DNA of 64,000 nt, from contig NZ_JACHZQ010000001.1 of assembly GCF_014193655.1 (NCBI RefSeq), positions 1,178,001 to 1,242,000 on the forward strand, read 5' to 3'. Shown piece by piece: positions 8,164 to 16,820 of this stretch. This DNA is from Rhizobium sp. BK313 (GTDB lineage Bacteria > Pseudomonadota > Alphaproteobacteria > Rhizobiales > Rhizobiaceae). Below the pieces are notes generated by a model, which saw nothing but the letters and a program-made list of their open reading frames with translations, searched no databases and was not told where the DNA came from. The stretch's first letter is position 1. Every line of letters begins with the position of its first letter. The position numbers and the translations under genes are program-made.

Positions 8164-9132
8164 ATGATCTCGCGCAGACAGACACTCAGCCTTCTTGGTG
8201 CCATGGCAGCCGCCTTAGCACTGCCTTCCATCCGGCCGGTACGTGCTGCCGCCGCAACAACCTTCCGCATAGGTTGGCAGAAGAACGGCGTGTTGGCGCT
8301 CGCCAATCGCAAGGGCTCGCTCGAAAAGCGTCTTTCCGACCGCGGCATCTCCGTCGAATGGTCGGAGTTCACCTCTGGCCCGCCGCTGCTGGAAGCGCTT
8401 GGCGCCGGTGCGCTCGATTTCGGCGCCACGGGCGATGTGCCGCCGCTTTTCGCACAGGCCGCCAACGGCAACCTGCTTTATGTCGGGCAATACAAGGGAA
8501 GCCCGGAGGGTTCGGCCATCCTGGTGCGCAAGGATTCGCCGATTCAGACGCTTTCCGACCTCAAGGGCAAGAAAGTGGCATTCAAGCGCGGATCGAGCGC
8601 TCACAACGTCACCGTAAAAGCACTGCGCAAGGGCGGTCTGACGGTGGACGACATCCAGGCGCTGGATCTTGCGCCGCCAGATGCTTCCGCCGCTTTCAAG
8701 ACCGGCGCAATCGATGCCTGGTCGATCTGGGATCCCTACCTCGCCATCGCAGAGGCCGATCCGGATACCCGCATCCTGGCGACGGCGCGGGGCATCGTCG
8801 ATTCCTTCAGCTATTTCCTGGCAAACGGAGATTTCACCAAGGACAATCCGCAGGTGATCGTGGACGTAATCGATGAATTGGCAAAGGTTGGTACCGCGGC
8901 GCAGGCTAATCTTGACGATACCGTCGCGGCGCTTGCGGCCATCACGGGCGTGTCTGCCGACATCACTCGAGTGACGCTGACGCGCCCCGATTTCGATCTT
9001 GGCGGTGTTTCGACGATCAGCGATGACGCGATCACCTATCAGCAGGGGCTGGCGGACGAGTTTTACGGGCTCGGCATCGTACCGAAAAAGCTCGCCATTG
9101 CCGATATCGTCTGGAGACCGAAGGCGAGCTGA
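8164..9132 (+). CDS. ssuA: Aliphatic sulfonate ABC transporter, substrate-binding protein
   Basis: The 322-residue periplasmic binding protein begins with a twin-arginine-like signal peptide (SRRQTLSLLG, hydrophobic core, cleavage near residue 28 after VRA). The mature part has the NMT1/SsuA fold, with GWQKNGVL near the start and DVPPLFAQA near residue 97. It binds alkanesulfonates and delivers them to SsuC/SsuB. GGGAAAGGGA precedes the ATG. It heads the ssuADCB cluster but is separated from ssuD by 207 bases containing a second promoter, so it can be transcribed independently. Confidence 0.9.
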   Translation: MISRRQTLSLLGAMAAALALPSIRPVRAAAATTFRIGWQKNGVLALANRKGSLEKRLSDRGISVEWSEFTSGPPLLEALGAGALDFGATGDVPPLFAQAANGNLLYVGQYKGSPEGSAILVRKDSPIQTLSDLKGKKVAFKRGSSAHNVTVKALRKGGLTVDDIQALDLAPPDASAAFKTGAIDAWSIWDPYLAIAEADPDTRILATARGIVDSFSYFLANGDFTKDNPQVIVDVIDELAKVGTAAQANLDDTVAALAAITGVSADITRVTLTRPDFDLGGVSTISDDAITYQQGLADEFYGLGIVPKKLAIADIVWRPKAS

Positions 9133-9244
9133 CCACAAGAGCTTGCTTTCTGACAGCCAATGTGGCCCGCGCTCGAAACATGATGAGCGCGGGGCGCATC
9201 GGGGAAAAATATTTCGCTACATGGGCTACAATAGAAAATCGATA

Positions 9245-9258
9245 TTGTCGATATAATC
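9245..9258 (+). promoter_or_regulatory. Second copy of the ssu promoter element, upstream of ssuD
   Basis: The 14-base string identical to 8067-8080 includes TATAAT at 9252-9257. A further CGATAT half lies just upstream, giving ATCGATAT (9238-9245) and GTCGATAT (9247-9254) in tandem. Identity of the two sites suggests a common regulator for ssuA and ssuDCB. Confidence 0.5.
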
Positions 9259-9339
9259 GGTGGTCTATGCCACTCTCCCAGTAGAGACCTCTGAGAGATC
9301 GGCTCCCGATCAAACGCGTCCAGGAGACAGGAAAACACC

Positions 9340-10515
9340 ATGACCGAGACTGCCAATCCCATCGACTTCCTGTGGTTCATTCCGACCTCCGGCGACGGCA
9401 CCTATCTCGGCTCGACCGATCTCAATCGCGGGCCGGAAATTGGCTATCTCACGCAGATTGCCCAGGCGGTCGACCGGCTCGGCTATTCCGGCGTGTTGCT
9501 GCCGACAGGCGTCTCCTGCGAGGAGTCCTTCATCACCGCCGCCGCTTTGTCGGCGCACACACAGAAGCTGAAGTTTCTGGTGGCCATCCGTCCAGGCACG
9601 GCATCACCGGCCTATTACGCCCGTCTCGCCTCGACGCTCGATCGCGTTTCGAACGGCCGCGTGCTGCTCAACATCGTGGTTGGCGGCAGTCCCGCCGAAT
9701 TGGCCGGTGACGGCATTCATCTCGAGCATGACGAGCGCTATGCCCATGCCGATGAGTTCTTCACCGTCTGGGAAGAGCTTATGGAGAAGGGCTCCTCGAC
9801 ATTCGAGGGCAAGTATATCACGGCGACCAACGCAAGGCTTGGCCTGCCGCCGGTGCAGGCGCCACGCCCGCCGCTTTATTTCGGCGGCTCTTCCGATGCT
9901 GGTATCGAATTTTCCGTCGGTCGCGTCGACAAATATCTAACCTGGGGCGAGCCGCCGGCACAGGTGGCGGAGAAGGTCGAGAAGGTCCGCGCCGCTGCCG
10001 CCAAGAAGGGCCGCGAAGTCAGCTTCGGCATCCGCCTGCATTTCATTGTCCGCGAGACGGACGAAGAGGCATGGGCCGCCGCCGACCGGCTGATCTCCAA
10101 GCTTGACGACGAGACGATCCGCGAAGCGCAGGAGCAATTTGTCAATCAATCCGACTCCGTCGGTCAGAAGCGCATGGCGGCTCTTCATGGTGGCCGCCGC
10201 GACAGACTGGAGGTTTCGCCGAACCTCTGGGCGGGCGTAGGCCTCGTGCGCGCCGGTGCAGGCACGGCGTTGGTCGGGTCGCCCAAGACAGTGGCTGCGC
10301 GGCTGCGCGAATATCAGGACATCGGCATCGAAACGGTGATTGGTTCGGGCTACCCGCATCTGGAAGAGGCCTATCGCGTCGCGGAACTGCTGTTCCCCGA
10401 ACTTGGGCTAACGCGCGATCAGCAGAGAGCCGGCTTCCGCAACGAATTCGGGGCAAAGCAGATCTTCGCCGGCGGCAGCCATGGCGGCAATCTGAAAGTC
10501 GTTTCCGGCTCTTAA
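9340..10515 (+). CDS. ssuD: FMNH2-dependent alkanesulfonate monooxygenase
   Basis: SsuD cleaves C1-and-longer alkanesulfonates to aldehyde and sulfite using reduced FMN, providing sulfur when sulfate is short. The 391-residue protein matches the luciferase-like family closely: [13 protein letters not shown] at the start, [15 protein letters not shown] near 125-140, [10 protein letters not shown] near 178, YLTWGEPP near 200 and [21 protein letters not shown] near 290-310. GGAGACAGG precedes the ATG. No flavin reductase (ssuE) is present, so reduced FMN must come from an enzyme encoded elsewhere. Confidence 0.95.
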   Translation: MTETANPIDFLWFIPTSGDGTYLGSTDLNRGPEIGYLTQIAQAVDRLGYSGVLLPTGVSCEESFITAAALSAHTQKLKFLVAIRPGTASPAYYARLASTLDRVSNGRVLLNIVVGGSPAELAGDGIHLEHDERYAHADEFFTVWEELMEKGSSTFEGKYITATNARLGLPPVQAPRPPLYFGGSSDAGIEFSVGRVDKYLTWGEPPAQVAEKVEKVRAAAAKKGREVSFGIRLHFIVRETDEEAWAAADRLISKLDDETIREAQEQFVNQSDSVGQKRMAALHGGRRDRLEVSPNLWAGVGLVRAGAGTALVGSPKTVAARLREYQDIGIETVIGSGYPHLEEAYRVAELLFPELGLTRDQQRAGFRNEFGAKQIFAGGSHGGNLKVVSGS

Positions 10516-10539
10516 CGCGATCCTTCCAGGGAGATCCCA

Positions 10540-11376
10540 ATGTCGGCATTCGATACATCTTTCGTACGCGCCGGCGCGGAGAGCCGGGTTCGCCCGGTCA
10601 AGTCGGCGAGGCCAGTCGTCTCCCCGGAGCGGTTTCTGCCCTTTCTGCTGCCTCTTGTCGTTATAGCGATCTGGCAGCTCGGATCATCGGTTGGGTGGAT
10701 CTCCACACGCATCATGCCGTCGCCGGCCGCTGTTGTTGTCGCCTTCTGGCAGACGACGGTTTCCGGGCAGTTGCCACATAATATCCTGGTCAGCGCCGGC
10801 CGGGCTTTCGCGGGACTGCTCGTTGGCGGCTCGGTCGGCTTCCTGCTCGGCATTGCTAACGGCGTGTCGCGGCTGTCGGAGCAACTGACCGATACGACGC
10901 TGCAGATGCTGCGCACCATTCCGCATCTGGCGATGGTGCCGCTGGTCATCCTCTGGTTCGGGATAGGTGAGGAATCGAAGCTGTTCCTGACGGCGCTCGG
11001 CGTGCTCTTCCCGATCTACCTCAACACCTATCATGGCGTTCGCAACGTCGACCGCGGATTGATCGAGATGGGCCGGGTCTACGGCATGAGTGGCTGGACC
11101 CTGTTCAAGAAGGTGATCTTCCCCGGCGCTTTGCCGTCTATCCTTGTCGGTCTGCGCTTCGCGCTCGGCATCATGTGGCTAACGCTTATCGTGGCGGAAT
11201 CGATCGCTGCGTCGTCGGGCATCGGCTACATGGCCAACAATGCCCGTGAGTTCGGCATGACCGATGTCGTGGTGCTGACGCTGGTCATCTATGCCGTGCT
11301 CGGCAAGCTCGCCGACGTCGTTGCCCGGACGCTGGAGCGCAGGGCGTTGCGCTGGAACCCGGCCTATCAGAACTGA
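10540..11376 (+). CDS. ssuC: Aliphatic sulfonate ABC transporter, permease
   Basis: This 278-residue BPD-type permease has about six transmembrane helices from residue 30 onward. The EAA-type loop that contacts the ATPase is visible as EMGRVYGMSGWTLFKKVIFPGALP near residues 175-198. It starts 24 bases after ssuD with an AGGGAGA site and precedes ssuB by ten bases, so the three form one transcript. Confidence 0.92.
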   Translation: MSAFDTSFVRAGAESRVRPVKSARPVVSPERFLPFLLPLVVIAIWQLGSSVGWISTRIMPSPAAVVVAFWQTTVSGQLPHNILVSAGRAFAGLLVGGSVGFLLGIANGVSRLSEQLTDTTLQMLRTIPHLAMVPLVILWFGIGEESKLFLTALGVLFPIYLNTYHGVRNVDRGLIEMGRVYGMSGWTLFKKVIFPGALPSILVGLRFALGIMWLTLIVAESIAASSGIGYMANNAREFGMTDVVVLTLVIYAVLGKLADVVARTLERRALRWNPAYQN

Positions 11377-11386
11377 GGAGCATCCC

Positions 11387-12178
11387 ATGACCGCTGTCGC
11401 GTATCTGGCCCCCTCCGAAGACATTCGACAGGAGACGGGTGCGGCTGCCATCCGCATCAAGGGCCTGGAAAAGAGCTTCGGCAACAATCGCGTGCTGCGG
11501 GGCATCGATCTCGATATTCCCGCCGGCCAGTTCGTTGCCATCATCGGCAAAAGCGGTTGCGGCAAGAGCACGTTGTTGCGCATCCTAATGGGGCTGGATG
11601 AGCCCACGGCGGGCCATCTGCGTTTCGCGGCCGCTAACGAAAGTGAAGCGGCGCCGAATGCCCGCATCGTCTTTCAGGAGCCGCGGTTGCTGCCCTGGCT
11701 TTCTGTCGCCGACAATGTCGCCGTCGGTCTCGGCGAGGGTGTTCCGCAGCAAGTTGTGCGGTCCGAGACTGCGGCTGTGCTTTCTGAGGTGCAACTGGCG
11801 GAAAAGGCTGGCGAATGGCCGTCACGGCTCTCCGGCGGCCAGCGGCAGCGCGTGGCGCTCGCCCGTGCGCTGGTCAGCAAACCGGGCGTCCTGGCGCTGG
11901 ACGAACCGCTTGGCGCATTGGATGCACTGACCCGCATCAGTATGCAGGAGCTGTTGAACCGCGTCTGGCGGGAACTCGGTTTCACTGCCGTGCTCGTCAC
12001 CCATGATGTCAGCGAAGCCGTGCATCTGGCGGATCGCGTCGTGGTCCTGGATGAGGGGCGGATCGTGCTCGATCTCGCCGTTCCCTATCCGCATCCTCGC
12101 CGCCACGGCAATCCGGCGCTGGCCGAACTCGAAGGTCAGTTGCTGGCGGCGATTCTCGGTGATGCGAGAGCCAACTAG
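11387..12178 (+). CDS. ssuB: Aliphatic sulfonate ABC transporter, ATP-binding protein
   Basis: The 263-residue ABC ATPase carries Walker A GKSGCGKST near residue 55, Q-loop FQEPRLLPW near 97, signature LSGGQRQR near 148, Walker B VLALDEPLGALD and the switch His in VTHDVSEAV. It powers uptake through SsuC. The ATG follows CTGAGGAGCATCCC, where GAGGAG overlaps the ssuC stop region. Its TAG stop interleaves with the stop of the convergent SRPBCC gene (12175-12178), so the two transcripts converge with no spacer. Confidence 0.93.
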   Translation: MTAVAYLAPSEDIRQETGAAAIRIKGLEKSFGNNRVLRGIDLDIPAGQFVAIIGKSGCGKSTLLRILMGLDEPTAGHLRFAAANESEAAPNARIVFQEPRLLPWLSVADNVAVGLGEGVPQQVVRSETAAVLSEVQLAEKAGEWPSRLSGGQRQRVALARALVSKPGVLALDEPLGALDALTRISMQELLNRVWRELGFTAVLVTHDVSEAVHLADRVVVLDEGRIVLDLAVPYPHPRRHGNPALAELEGQLLAAILGDARAN

Positions 12179-12651
12179 TTCGGCCTGGTCTCATTGCCCT
12201 CAACATAGAGCCGCAGATTGTCGAAGCCTATTTCCGTGCCCATCAGCCGTGAGCCATTGTCGCCATAGCCGTCGAGGAAAACCACCTGTTCGGTAAAGAG
12301 CATCGCCGTGCCTGTTGGCTCCGATGCGAAGGTGACGGTGGCCAACGACACCGAGATGCGCTCGTCGCCGAGTGCCATATCGAAGGCGTAGATGATGCGT
12401 TCGTTCGGCACGATGTCGATGTAGCGGGCCTGATAGGCGTGTATCACGCCATCCGTCGAGGCGACGCGGTTGCTCTCGCTGCCGCCGGGACGAAAGTCGA
12501 GCTGAAAGTCCAGCGGCGTCCAATCGCCGTGGCAGGCGAACCACTGGCGTTTGTTCTCGGCTACTGCCCAGGCGCCGAAGACGCGCGGCAATGGCGCCTT
12601 GAAATGGCGCTCTATGGTGAGTGTCGTGTGTTCCGTCGATCTCTCAGTCAT
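12175..12651 (-). CDS. SRPBCC (AHSA1-type) domain protein
   Basis: The 158-residue single-domain protein has the AHSA1/START-like pattern: an early RHFKAPLPRVFGAWA stretch, KRQWFACHG near 35, FRPGGSE near 54 and a C-terminal amphipathic helix (GFDNLRLYVEG). These small proteins bind hydrophobic ligands; the ligand is unknown. It is the third gene of GST-ArsR-SRPBCC and overlaps the ArsR stop by four bases. ArsR/SRPBCC pairs recur in rhizobia, which supports a shared function. Confidence 0.85.
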   Translation of the reverse strand: MTERSTEHTTLTIERHFKAPLPRVFGAWAVAENKRQWFACHGDWTPLDFQLDFRPGGSESNRVASTDGVIHAYQARYIDIVPNERIIYAFDMALGDERISVSLATVTFASEPTGTAMLFTEQVVFLDGYGDNGSRLMGTEIGFDNLRLYVEGNETRPN

Positions 12652-12992
12652 TTCACCGTTGTCTCCTCGGAATTGTCGGCCAGAAACTGGTCCAGCCGGT
12701 CGAAGGTGCTGTTCCAGCCGGCTTTGCGTTCGGCAATCCAGCGCTCGAGCGATGCCAGCGCTTCCTTCCGCAGATGATAGGTTCGCACCCGTCCGGCCTT
12801 TTCCGAAAGCACCAGACCGCTGGTCTCCAGGACATGTAGATGTTTCATCACGGTCGGCAGTGCCATGGCGAGCGGCTGTGCCAATTCCGTCACCGAGGCG
12901 GGGCCGTGCCCGAGGCGGTCGATCATGCCGCGTCGGCTGTGATCCGACAAAGCCTGGAACATCCGGTCGAGTGCCAAGGGTTCCTCAAGCAT
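12648..12992 (-). CDS. ArsR family helix-turn-helix regulator
   Basis: The 114-residue winged-helix protein has the ArsR core: FQALSDHSRRGMIDRL near residue 12, recognition helix MALPTVMKHLHVLETSGLV near 42-60 and a wing ending VRTYHL. No CxC or other metal site is visible, so it likely senses an organic signal or acts as an autorepressor. The start at 12992 overlaps the end of the GST gene by eight bases; longer starts would run deep inside that gene. The palindromes at 13716-13780 are its probable targets. Confidence 0.88.
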   Translation of the reverse strand: MLEEPLALDRMFQALSDHSRRGMIDRLGHGPASVTELAQPLAMALPTVMKHLHVLETSGLVLSEKAGRVRTYHLRKEALASLERWIAERKAGWNSTFDRLDQFLADNSEETTVK

Positions 12993-13677
12993 GCGGGCGT
13001 TCCGGCCGGAACTGGGTGGGCAGCTTTTCATGATAGGGGTAGAGATGGAAGTAGGGCATCGCCTCCTTGAGCACACGGGCGAAGGACGGACGAGCGAGCA
13101 GTCGCTGGTAATATTGCTTCAGCCGGACGTGCTGTTCGCCGAAAGGGACCAGTGTTTCGGCGTAGAACAGTGCCGGAGCTGCGGCGCAATCCGCCATCGT
13201 CAGCGCGTCGCCGGCGATCCAGAGTTTTTCGCCTAGCTGTTGCTCGATCATGCCGTAGGCAGTGCACAACAGCGACTGCGCCTGCGCGACGCTTTGAGGA
13301 TCATGCGCGCCTTCGGGGCGAAGTTTGTCGGCAACGATCGCCTGCATCGGTTCCTGAACATAGAGATCGAAGAAGCGATCCCAGAGGCGGACGCATAGCG
13401 CATCCGTTGGATCGAGCGGCAACAGAGGCGTCAGGCCGGGATAATGTCGGTCGAGATATTCGATGATGATGCTGGTTTCCGGAACCGTGCTGTCGAGCGC
13501 CTCGTCGCGCAGGACAGGGAACTTGCCAATTGGCCAGAGGCGCAGCAGCGATGCGCGCGACACTTCGTTGCCGAGATCGATGACGCGACTTTCGAACGGT
13601 GTGCCGTTCTCATAAAGCGCGATCAGGACCTTGTGACAGAAGGAGGCAAGGGGGTGCTGAAAGAGAATAAGGGACAT
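12985..13677 (-). CDS. Glutathione S-transferase family protein
   Basis: The 230-residue protein has an N-terminal thioredoxin-like domain (FQHPLASFCHKV near residue 6, GKFPVLRD near 51, ETSIIIEYLDRHYPG near 66-80) and an all-helical C-terminal domain with TMADCAAAPALFYAE near 160-175. Family members conjugate or reduce electrophiles with glutathione. It is first in the operon with the ArsR regulator and SRPBCC protein, which suggests an inducible detoxification response to an unidentified compound. Confidence 0.88.
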   Translation of the reverse strand: MSLILFQHPLASFCHKVLIALYENGTPFESRVIDLGNEVSRASLLRLWPIGKFPVLRDEALDSTVPETSIIIEYLDRHYPGLTPLLPLDPTDALCVRLWDRFFDLYVQEPMQAIVADKLRPEGAHDPQSVAQAQSLLCTAYGMIEQQLGEKLWIAGDALTMADCAAAPALFYAETLVPFGEQHVRLKQYYQRLLARPSFARVLKEAMPYFHLYPYHEKLPTQFRPERPHA

Positions 13678-13715
13678 GCAAAGACCTTTCCCATAACGAG
13701 GCTTCGTGCTGAAAC

Positions 13716-13780
13716 TTACCTAAATGGCTAAGTAACAGATCCGAGGCAATCGAGCAAGGAATAGTTACCCAATTGGATAA
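13716..13780 (-). promoter_or_regulatory. Twin palindromic operators before the GST-ArsR-SRPBCC operon
   Basis: Two related sites, TTACCTAAATGGCTAA (13716-13731) and TTACCCAATTGGATAA (13765-13780), lie 49 bases apart in the 131-base gap. Together they read TTACCYAAWTGGMTAA. The second extends to a 24-base palindrome (13761-13784) with 11 of 12 pairs matching. Position and symmetry fit an ArsR-type dimer binding twice to repress the operon. Confidence 0.6.
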
Positions 13781-13808
13781 CTATTTTGGATATCCTGCAT
13801 GGGGAGTC

Positions 13809-14633
13809 TTATTCCGCGACGAGACGCGCGATGACGAGGTGGCCCGGTGTCGGTTGGCCGTCTTCCATACGAACATTAATGTCGGTGATTTCGATCAGCT
13901 CAAAACCGGTCGCGGTCAACCGCTCGCGCACATAGCTTTCCGCATGGGCGAAACGCTGGTGTGGACCGACCATATAGGGACGGCCGGCGAGGGCAGTGTC
14001 GGGTAGGGTTTCCGAGGAGAAGACGAAGAGGCCGCCTGGTGTCATGTTTTCGGCAGCGCCGAAGAACAACGGCTCCAATGCGCCGAGATAAGGCAGGACG
14101 TCGGTGGCGGTGATCAGGTCGAATGGCTCTTCGTCATTGTCGTCGAGGAAATCCTCGACTTCGGCAACGAACAGCGTTTCATAGATGTCCTTCTCATGGG
14201 CGGCTTCGACCATGTTTTCCGAAATGTCGATGCCCGTAATATCCTCGACGATGTCACGCAGCGTGCCGCCCGTCAGGCCCGTGCCGCAGCCGAGATCGAG
14301 CATGCGCTTGAAGGGGCCGAGGCCGAGTGCCTGCAGCCGCTGACGCACGAGAACCGGAACGTGATAGCCGAGCTGTTCGACGAGCACGTCCTCGAAAACT
14401 TCGGCATGCTGATCGAACAGGGTCTCGACATAGGCGTCCGGCGCCTTTACCGGCGTTTCACCGCGGCCCATCGAGGCGATGCGTACCGCTGCACCGCCAT
14501 GGTCGTCGGGATCGATCGCCAGCACATCCTCATAGGCCTTGACCGCAGCGTCGATATCGCCGGCTCTTTCGAGCGCAAGGGCGCGGTTGTAGGCTTCCGC
14601 CAGCGCGTCTTCGTCGATCTTTTTCTTCGCCAT
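13809..14633 (-). CDS. TPR-containing class I SAM methyltransferase
   Basis: The 274-residue protein starts with a TPR-like helical pair (residues 8-42), then a methyltransferase domain with motif I LDLGCGTGLTGG near 117-128, acidic TGIDISENM near 138 and a DLITATDVLPYLG stretch near 178. The substrate is unknown. Proteins of this layout are often described as predicted methyltransferases with a TPR repeat. It is a single gene with 48 bases between its stop and the operator region of the GST operon. Confidence 0.82.
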   Translation of the reverse strand: MAKKKIDEDALAEAYNRALALERAGDIDAAVKAYEDVLAIDPDDHGGAAVRIASMGRGETPVKAPDAYVETLFDQHAEVFEDVLVEQLGYHVPVLVRQRLQALGLGPFKRMLDLGCGTGLTGGTLRDIVEDITGIDISENMVEAAHEKDIYETLFVAEVEDFLDDNDEEPFDLITATDVLPYLGALEPLFFGAAENMTPGGLFVFSSETLPDTALAGRPYMVGPHQRFAHAESYVRERLTATGFELIEITDINVRMEDGQPTPGHLVIARLVAE

Positions 14634-14781
14634 GAGTGACCAGCCTTTCCATTCGTCAAGCAGGCCTTAAGGCGCTTGAATGGCTTTTGCAATGGTTGCG
14701 TTGAAGGAGCAAAATATTCGTCTGCAGCAGCGGCTGGCCATAGGGCCGTTGCGCGAAAGAAGAAAAAGGGAGGAAGAAACG

Positions 14782-15507
14782 ATGGCCACCGAGCTCACCA
14801 CGTCTCACCTCATGGATAGCGCCACGGATCGCAAACGGCCGCCGCTACCTACGACGGCAGGGGAAATCACCAACACGTTGAACCATTATTACCGCGGCGA
14901 GCTCGCGCGGATGACGAGTTGGCGCGACCGTATCGACCGGACGTCAAACTGGGCGATCACGGTCGTTGCGGCGCTGCTCTCCGTATCGCTGTCGACGCCG
15001 ACGTCGCATCATGGCGTATTGCTGTTCGGCATGATGCTGATCACATTGCTGCTGATGATCGAGGCGCGGCGGTATCGCTTCTTCGATGTCTACCGGGCGC
15101 GGGTGCGGCAACTGGAGCGCAGCTATTTTGCGCAGATCCTGGCGCCCGAAGCCGAGCTCAATCCCGATTGGGCGCTGTCGATTGCCAAGAGCCTGCGTGC
15201 ACCGCGGTTTCTGCTCAGCTATTTCGAGGCGATGCAGAGGCGGCTGCGGCGGAATTATTGCTGGATGTATGTGATCCTGCTGCTGGCGTGGATCTTGAAG
15301 ATCTCGACGCCAAAGCTGCAAACAGAAGGCGCCCCGCAAGAGCTGGCGCATTCGTGGAGCTATATCGCCGACAATGCCGCGCTCGGACCGATCCCCGGCT
15401 GGCCGGTAATCACGGTCGTCGTTGTGTTCTACGCCGTCGTTCTCTATGGCGCGCTGCGCCGCGGGCCGGACGACGGCGATTTTACCCATGGCGAAGCGCA
15501 TGTCTGA
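14782..15507 (+). CDS. DUF2270 membrane protein
   Basis: This 241-residue protein has transmembrane helices near residues 52-72, 74-94, 160-180 and 208-228, and the conserved motif LNHYYRGELARMTSWRDRID before the first pair. The central soluble part has RRYRFFDVYRARVRQLE. These features fit DUF2270, for which no function is established. The ATG is preceded by AGGGAGGAAG; the frame is open 34 codons upstream but without such a site. It stands alone between divergent and convergent neighbours. Confidence 0.8.
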   Translation: MATELTTSHLMDSATDRKRPPLPTTAGEITNTLNHYYRGELARMTSWRDRIDRTSNWAITVVAALLSVSLSTPTSHHGVLLFGMMLITLLLMIEARRYRFFDVYRARVRQLERSYFAQILAPEAELNPDWALSIAKSLRAPRFLLSYFEAMQRRLRRNYCWMYVILLLAWILKISTPKLQTEGAPQELAHSWSYIADNAALGPIPGWPVITVVVVFYAVVLYGALRRGPDDGDFTHGEAHV

Positions 15508-15525
15508 TCGTTTGATAGAGCCAGA

Positions 15526-15792
15526 CTAGTGCAGGATGAACTCTCCCTTCACCGCCCGCCATTCGGTCGCCGAAATCAGCCGGCGGTGGACATAACGCAC
15601 CGAATGTAGCGGTCCGTCCAGCTTCTCCTGCCAGAATTTCAGGAAGCCGCGCATCTCTGGAAAATTCGGGGCGAGATCATAGTCCTGCCAGATATAGGTC
15701 TGCAGAAATTGCGGATGATCGGGCAGGCGGTAGAGTATCTGCGCCGTGGTCAACCCATAGCCCTGCAACTGCTTTTGCATGTCGTTGTGCAT
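15526..15792 (-). CDS. Usg family protein
   Basis: An 88-residue soluble protein matching the Usg family, with YGLTTAQILYRLPDHP near residues 12-27, YIWQDYDLAPNFPEM near 33-47 and a HSVRYVHRRLI stretch near 63. Usg is best known from alphaproteobacteria, and its role is not established. The first two Met codons (residues 1 and 5) are both possible. It is convergent with the DUF2270 gene. Confidence 0.82.
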   Translation of the reverse strand: MHNDMQKQLQGYGLTTAQILYRLPDHPQFLQTYIWQDYDLAPNFPEMRGFLKFWQEKLDGPLHSVRYVHRRLISATEWRAVKGEFILH

Positions 15793-15989
15793 GAGGTCTC
15801 TCTTTCTGTTCCCATTGTTTTTCGTGACTCTGATGTCACAAAAAATGGAAACACCTCATGTTAAACCCAAGCTTTGCAAAAGTGTTGCGAAAAATAATTT
15901 TCGCTACGAAAATCAATGTGATAGCAGCGTTGTGGGATGAGTGCTGCCAAGGCCGCGGACGGCGTAACGAGCCGCCGGCCGCGGCAAGG

Positions 15990-16820
15990 TCAACGCTTCA
16001 GATGGCGCGTCAGATAGGCTTCTATGCGCGCCCAACCGTTGCGCATAAGCTCGACGATGGAAAGATAGAAAATCGCCGCCCAGAGATAGGTCTGGTAGTC
16101 GTAGGTTTGCGAGAAGGCATAGCGCGTCTCGCCCATCAGATCGTAGACGGTGATGATCGAGACCGTCGCCGAACTCTTGATCAGGAGAATGATCTCGTTG
16201 CCGTAAGGGCGCAACGCCACGATCAACGCCTGCGGCAAGATGACCTTGTAGAAGGTGACGAGCTTATGAAGGCCGAGCGACGCGGCAGCCTCGCTTTGGC
16301 CGTGATGGACGCTCTGGATGGCGCCGCGAACAATCTCGGTCTGATAGGCTGCCGTGTTCAGTGTCATGGCAAACAGACCGCAATTGAAGGGATCGCGGAA
16401 GAACCACCAGAGGCCGATACTGTCAATGAAGCCGCGCGCCTGCGGAAAGCCGTAATAGACCATGAAGATCTGCGCCAGCAGCGGCGTGCCGCGGAAGAGA
16501 TAGACATAGCAATAGGTCAGGCCGTTCAAAATTCTGTTCTTCGACATTCTGGCGAAGGCGAGCGGAACAGAGAGTATTACGCCGAGAATGAAGGAAAGTC
16601 CGACCAGCTTCACCGTGATCCAGAGGCCGTGCAGAAAACGCGGGCCGAACTTAAAGAATTTCGCGTTGTCCCAATTGGTGATCATCATCGCGATGAGCGC
16701 GATGCCAAGCAGAGCCCAGAGGGCCAGGAAGAAATAACCGGCAATGCGGGCCTTGGAGAAGCGCTTCATCGTCTCCGGTGGCGCCGGCTGCGCCGGGATC
16801 AATGCTTCAGCGTAGCTCAT
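15990..16820 (-). CDS. Polar amino-acid ABC transporter permease (HisM/OccM type)
   Basis: The 276-residue permease has an N-terminal extension of about 30 residues, then five or so transmembrane helices. The EAA-type motif is SEAAASLGLHKLVTFYKVILPQAL near residues 174-197, and FRGTPLLAQIF near 112 is typical of the HisM/GlnP family. It overlaps the preceding permease gene by four bases (16817-16820), giving a paired heteromeric permease. No ATP-binding gene follows; the next 197 bases have no such frame. Confidence 0.9.
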   Translation of the reverse strand: MSYAEALIPAQPAPPETMKRFSKARIAGYFFLALWALLGIALIAMMITNWDNAKFFKFGPRFLHGLWITVKLVGLSFILGVILSVPLAFARMSKNRILNGLTYCYVYLFRGTPLLAQIFMVYYGFPQARGFIDSIGLWWFFRDPFNCGLFAMTLNTAAYQTEIVRGAIQSVHHGQSEAAASLGLHKLVTFYKVILPQALIVALRPYGNEIILLIKSSATVSIITVYDLMGETRYAFSQTYDYQTYLWAAIFYLSIVELMRNGWARIEAYLTRHLKR

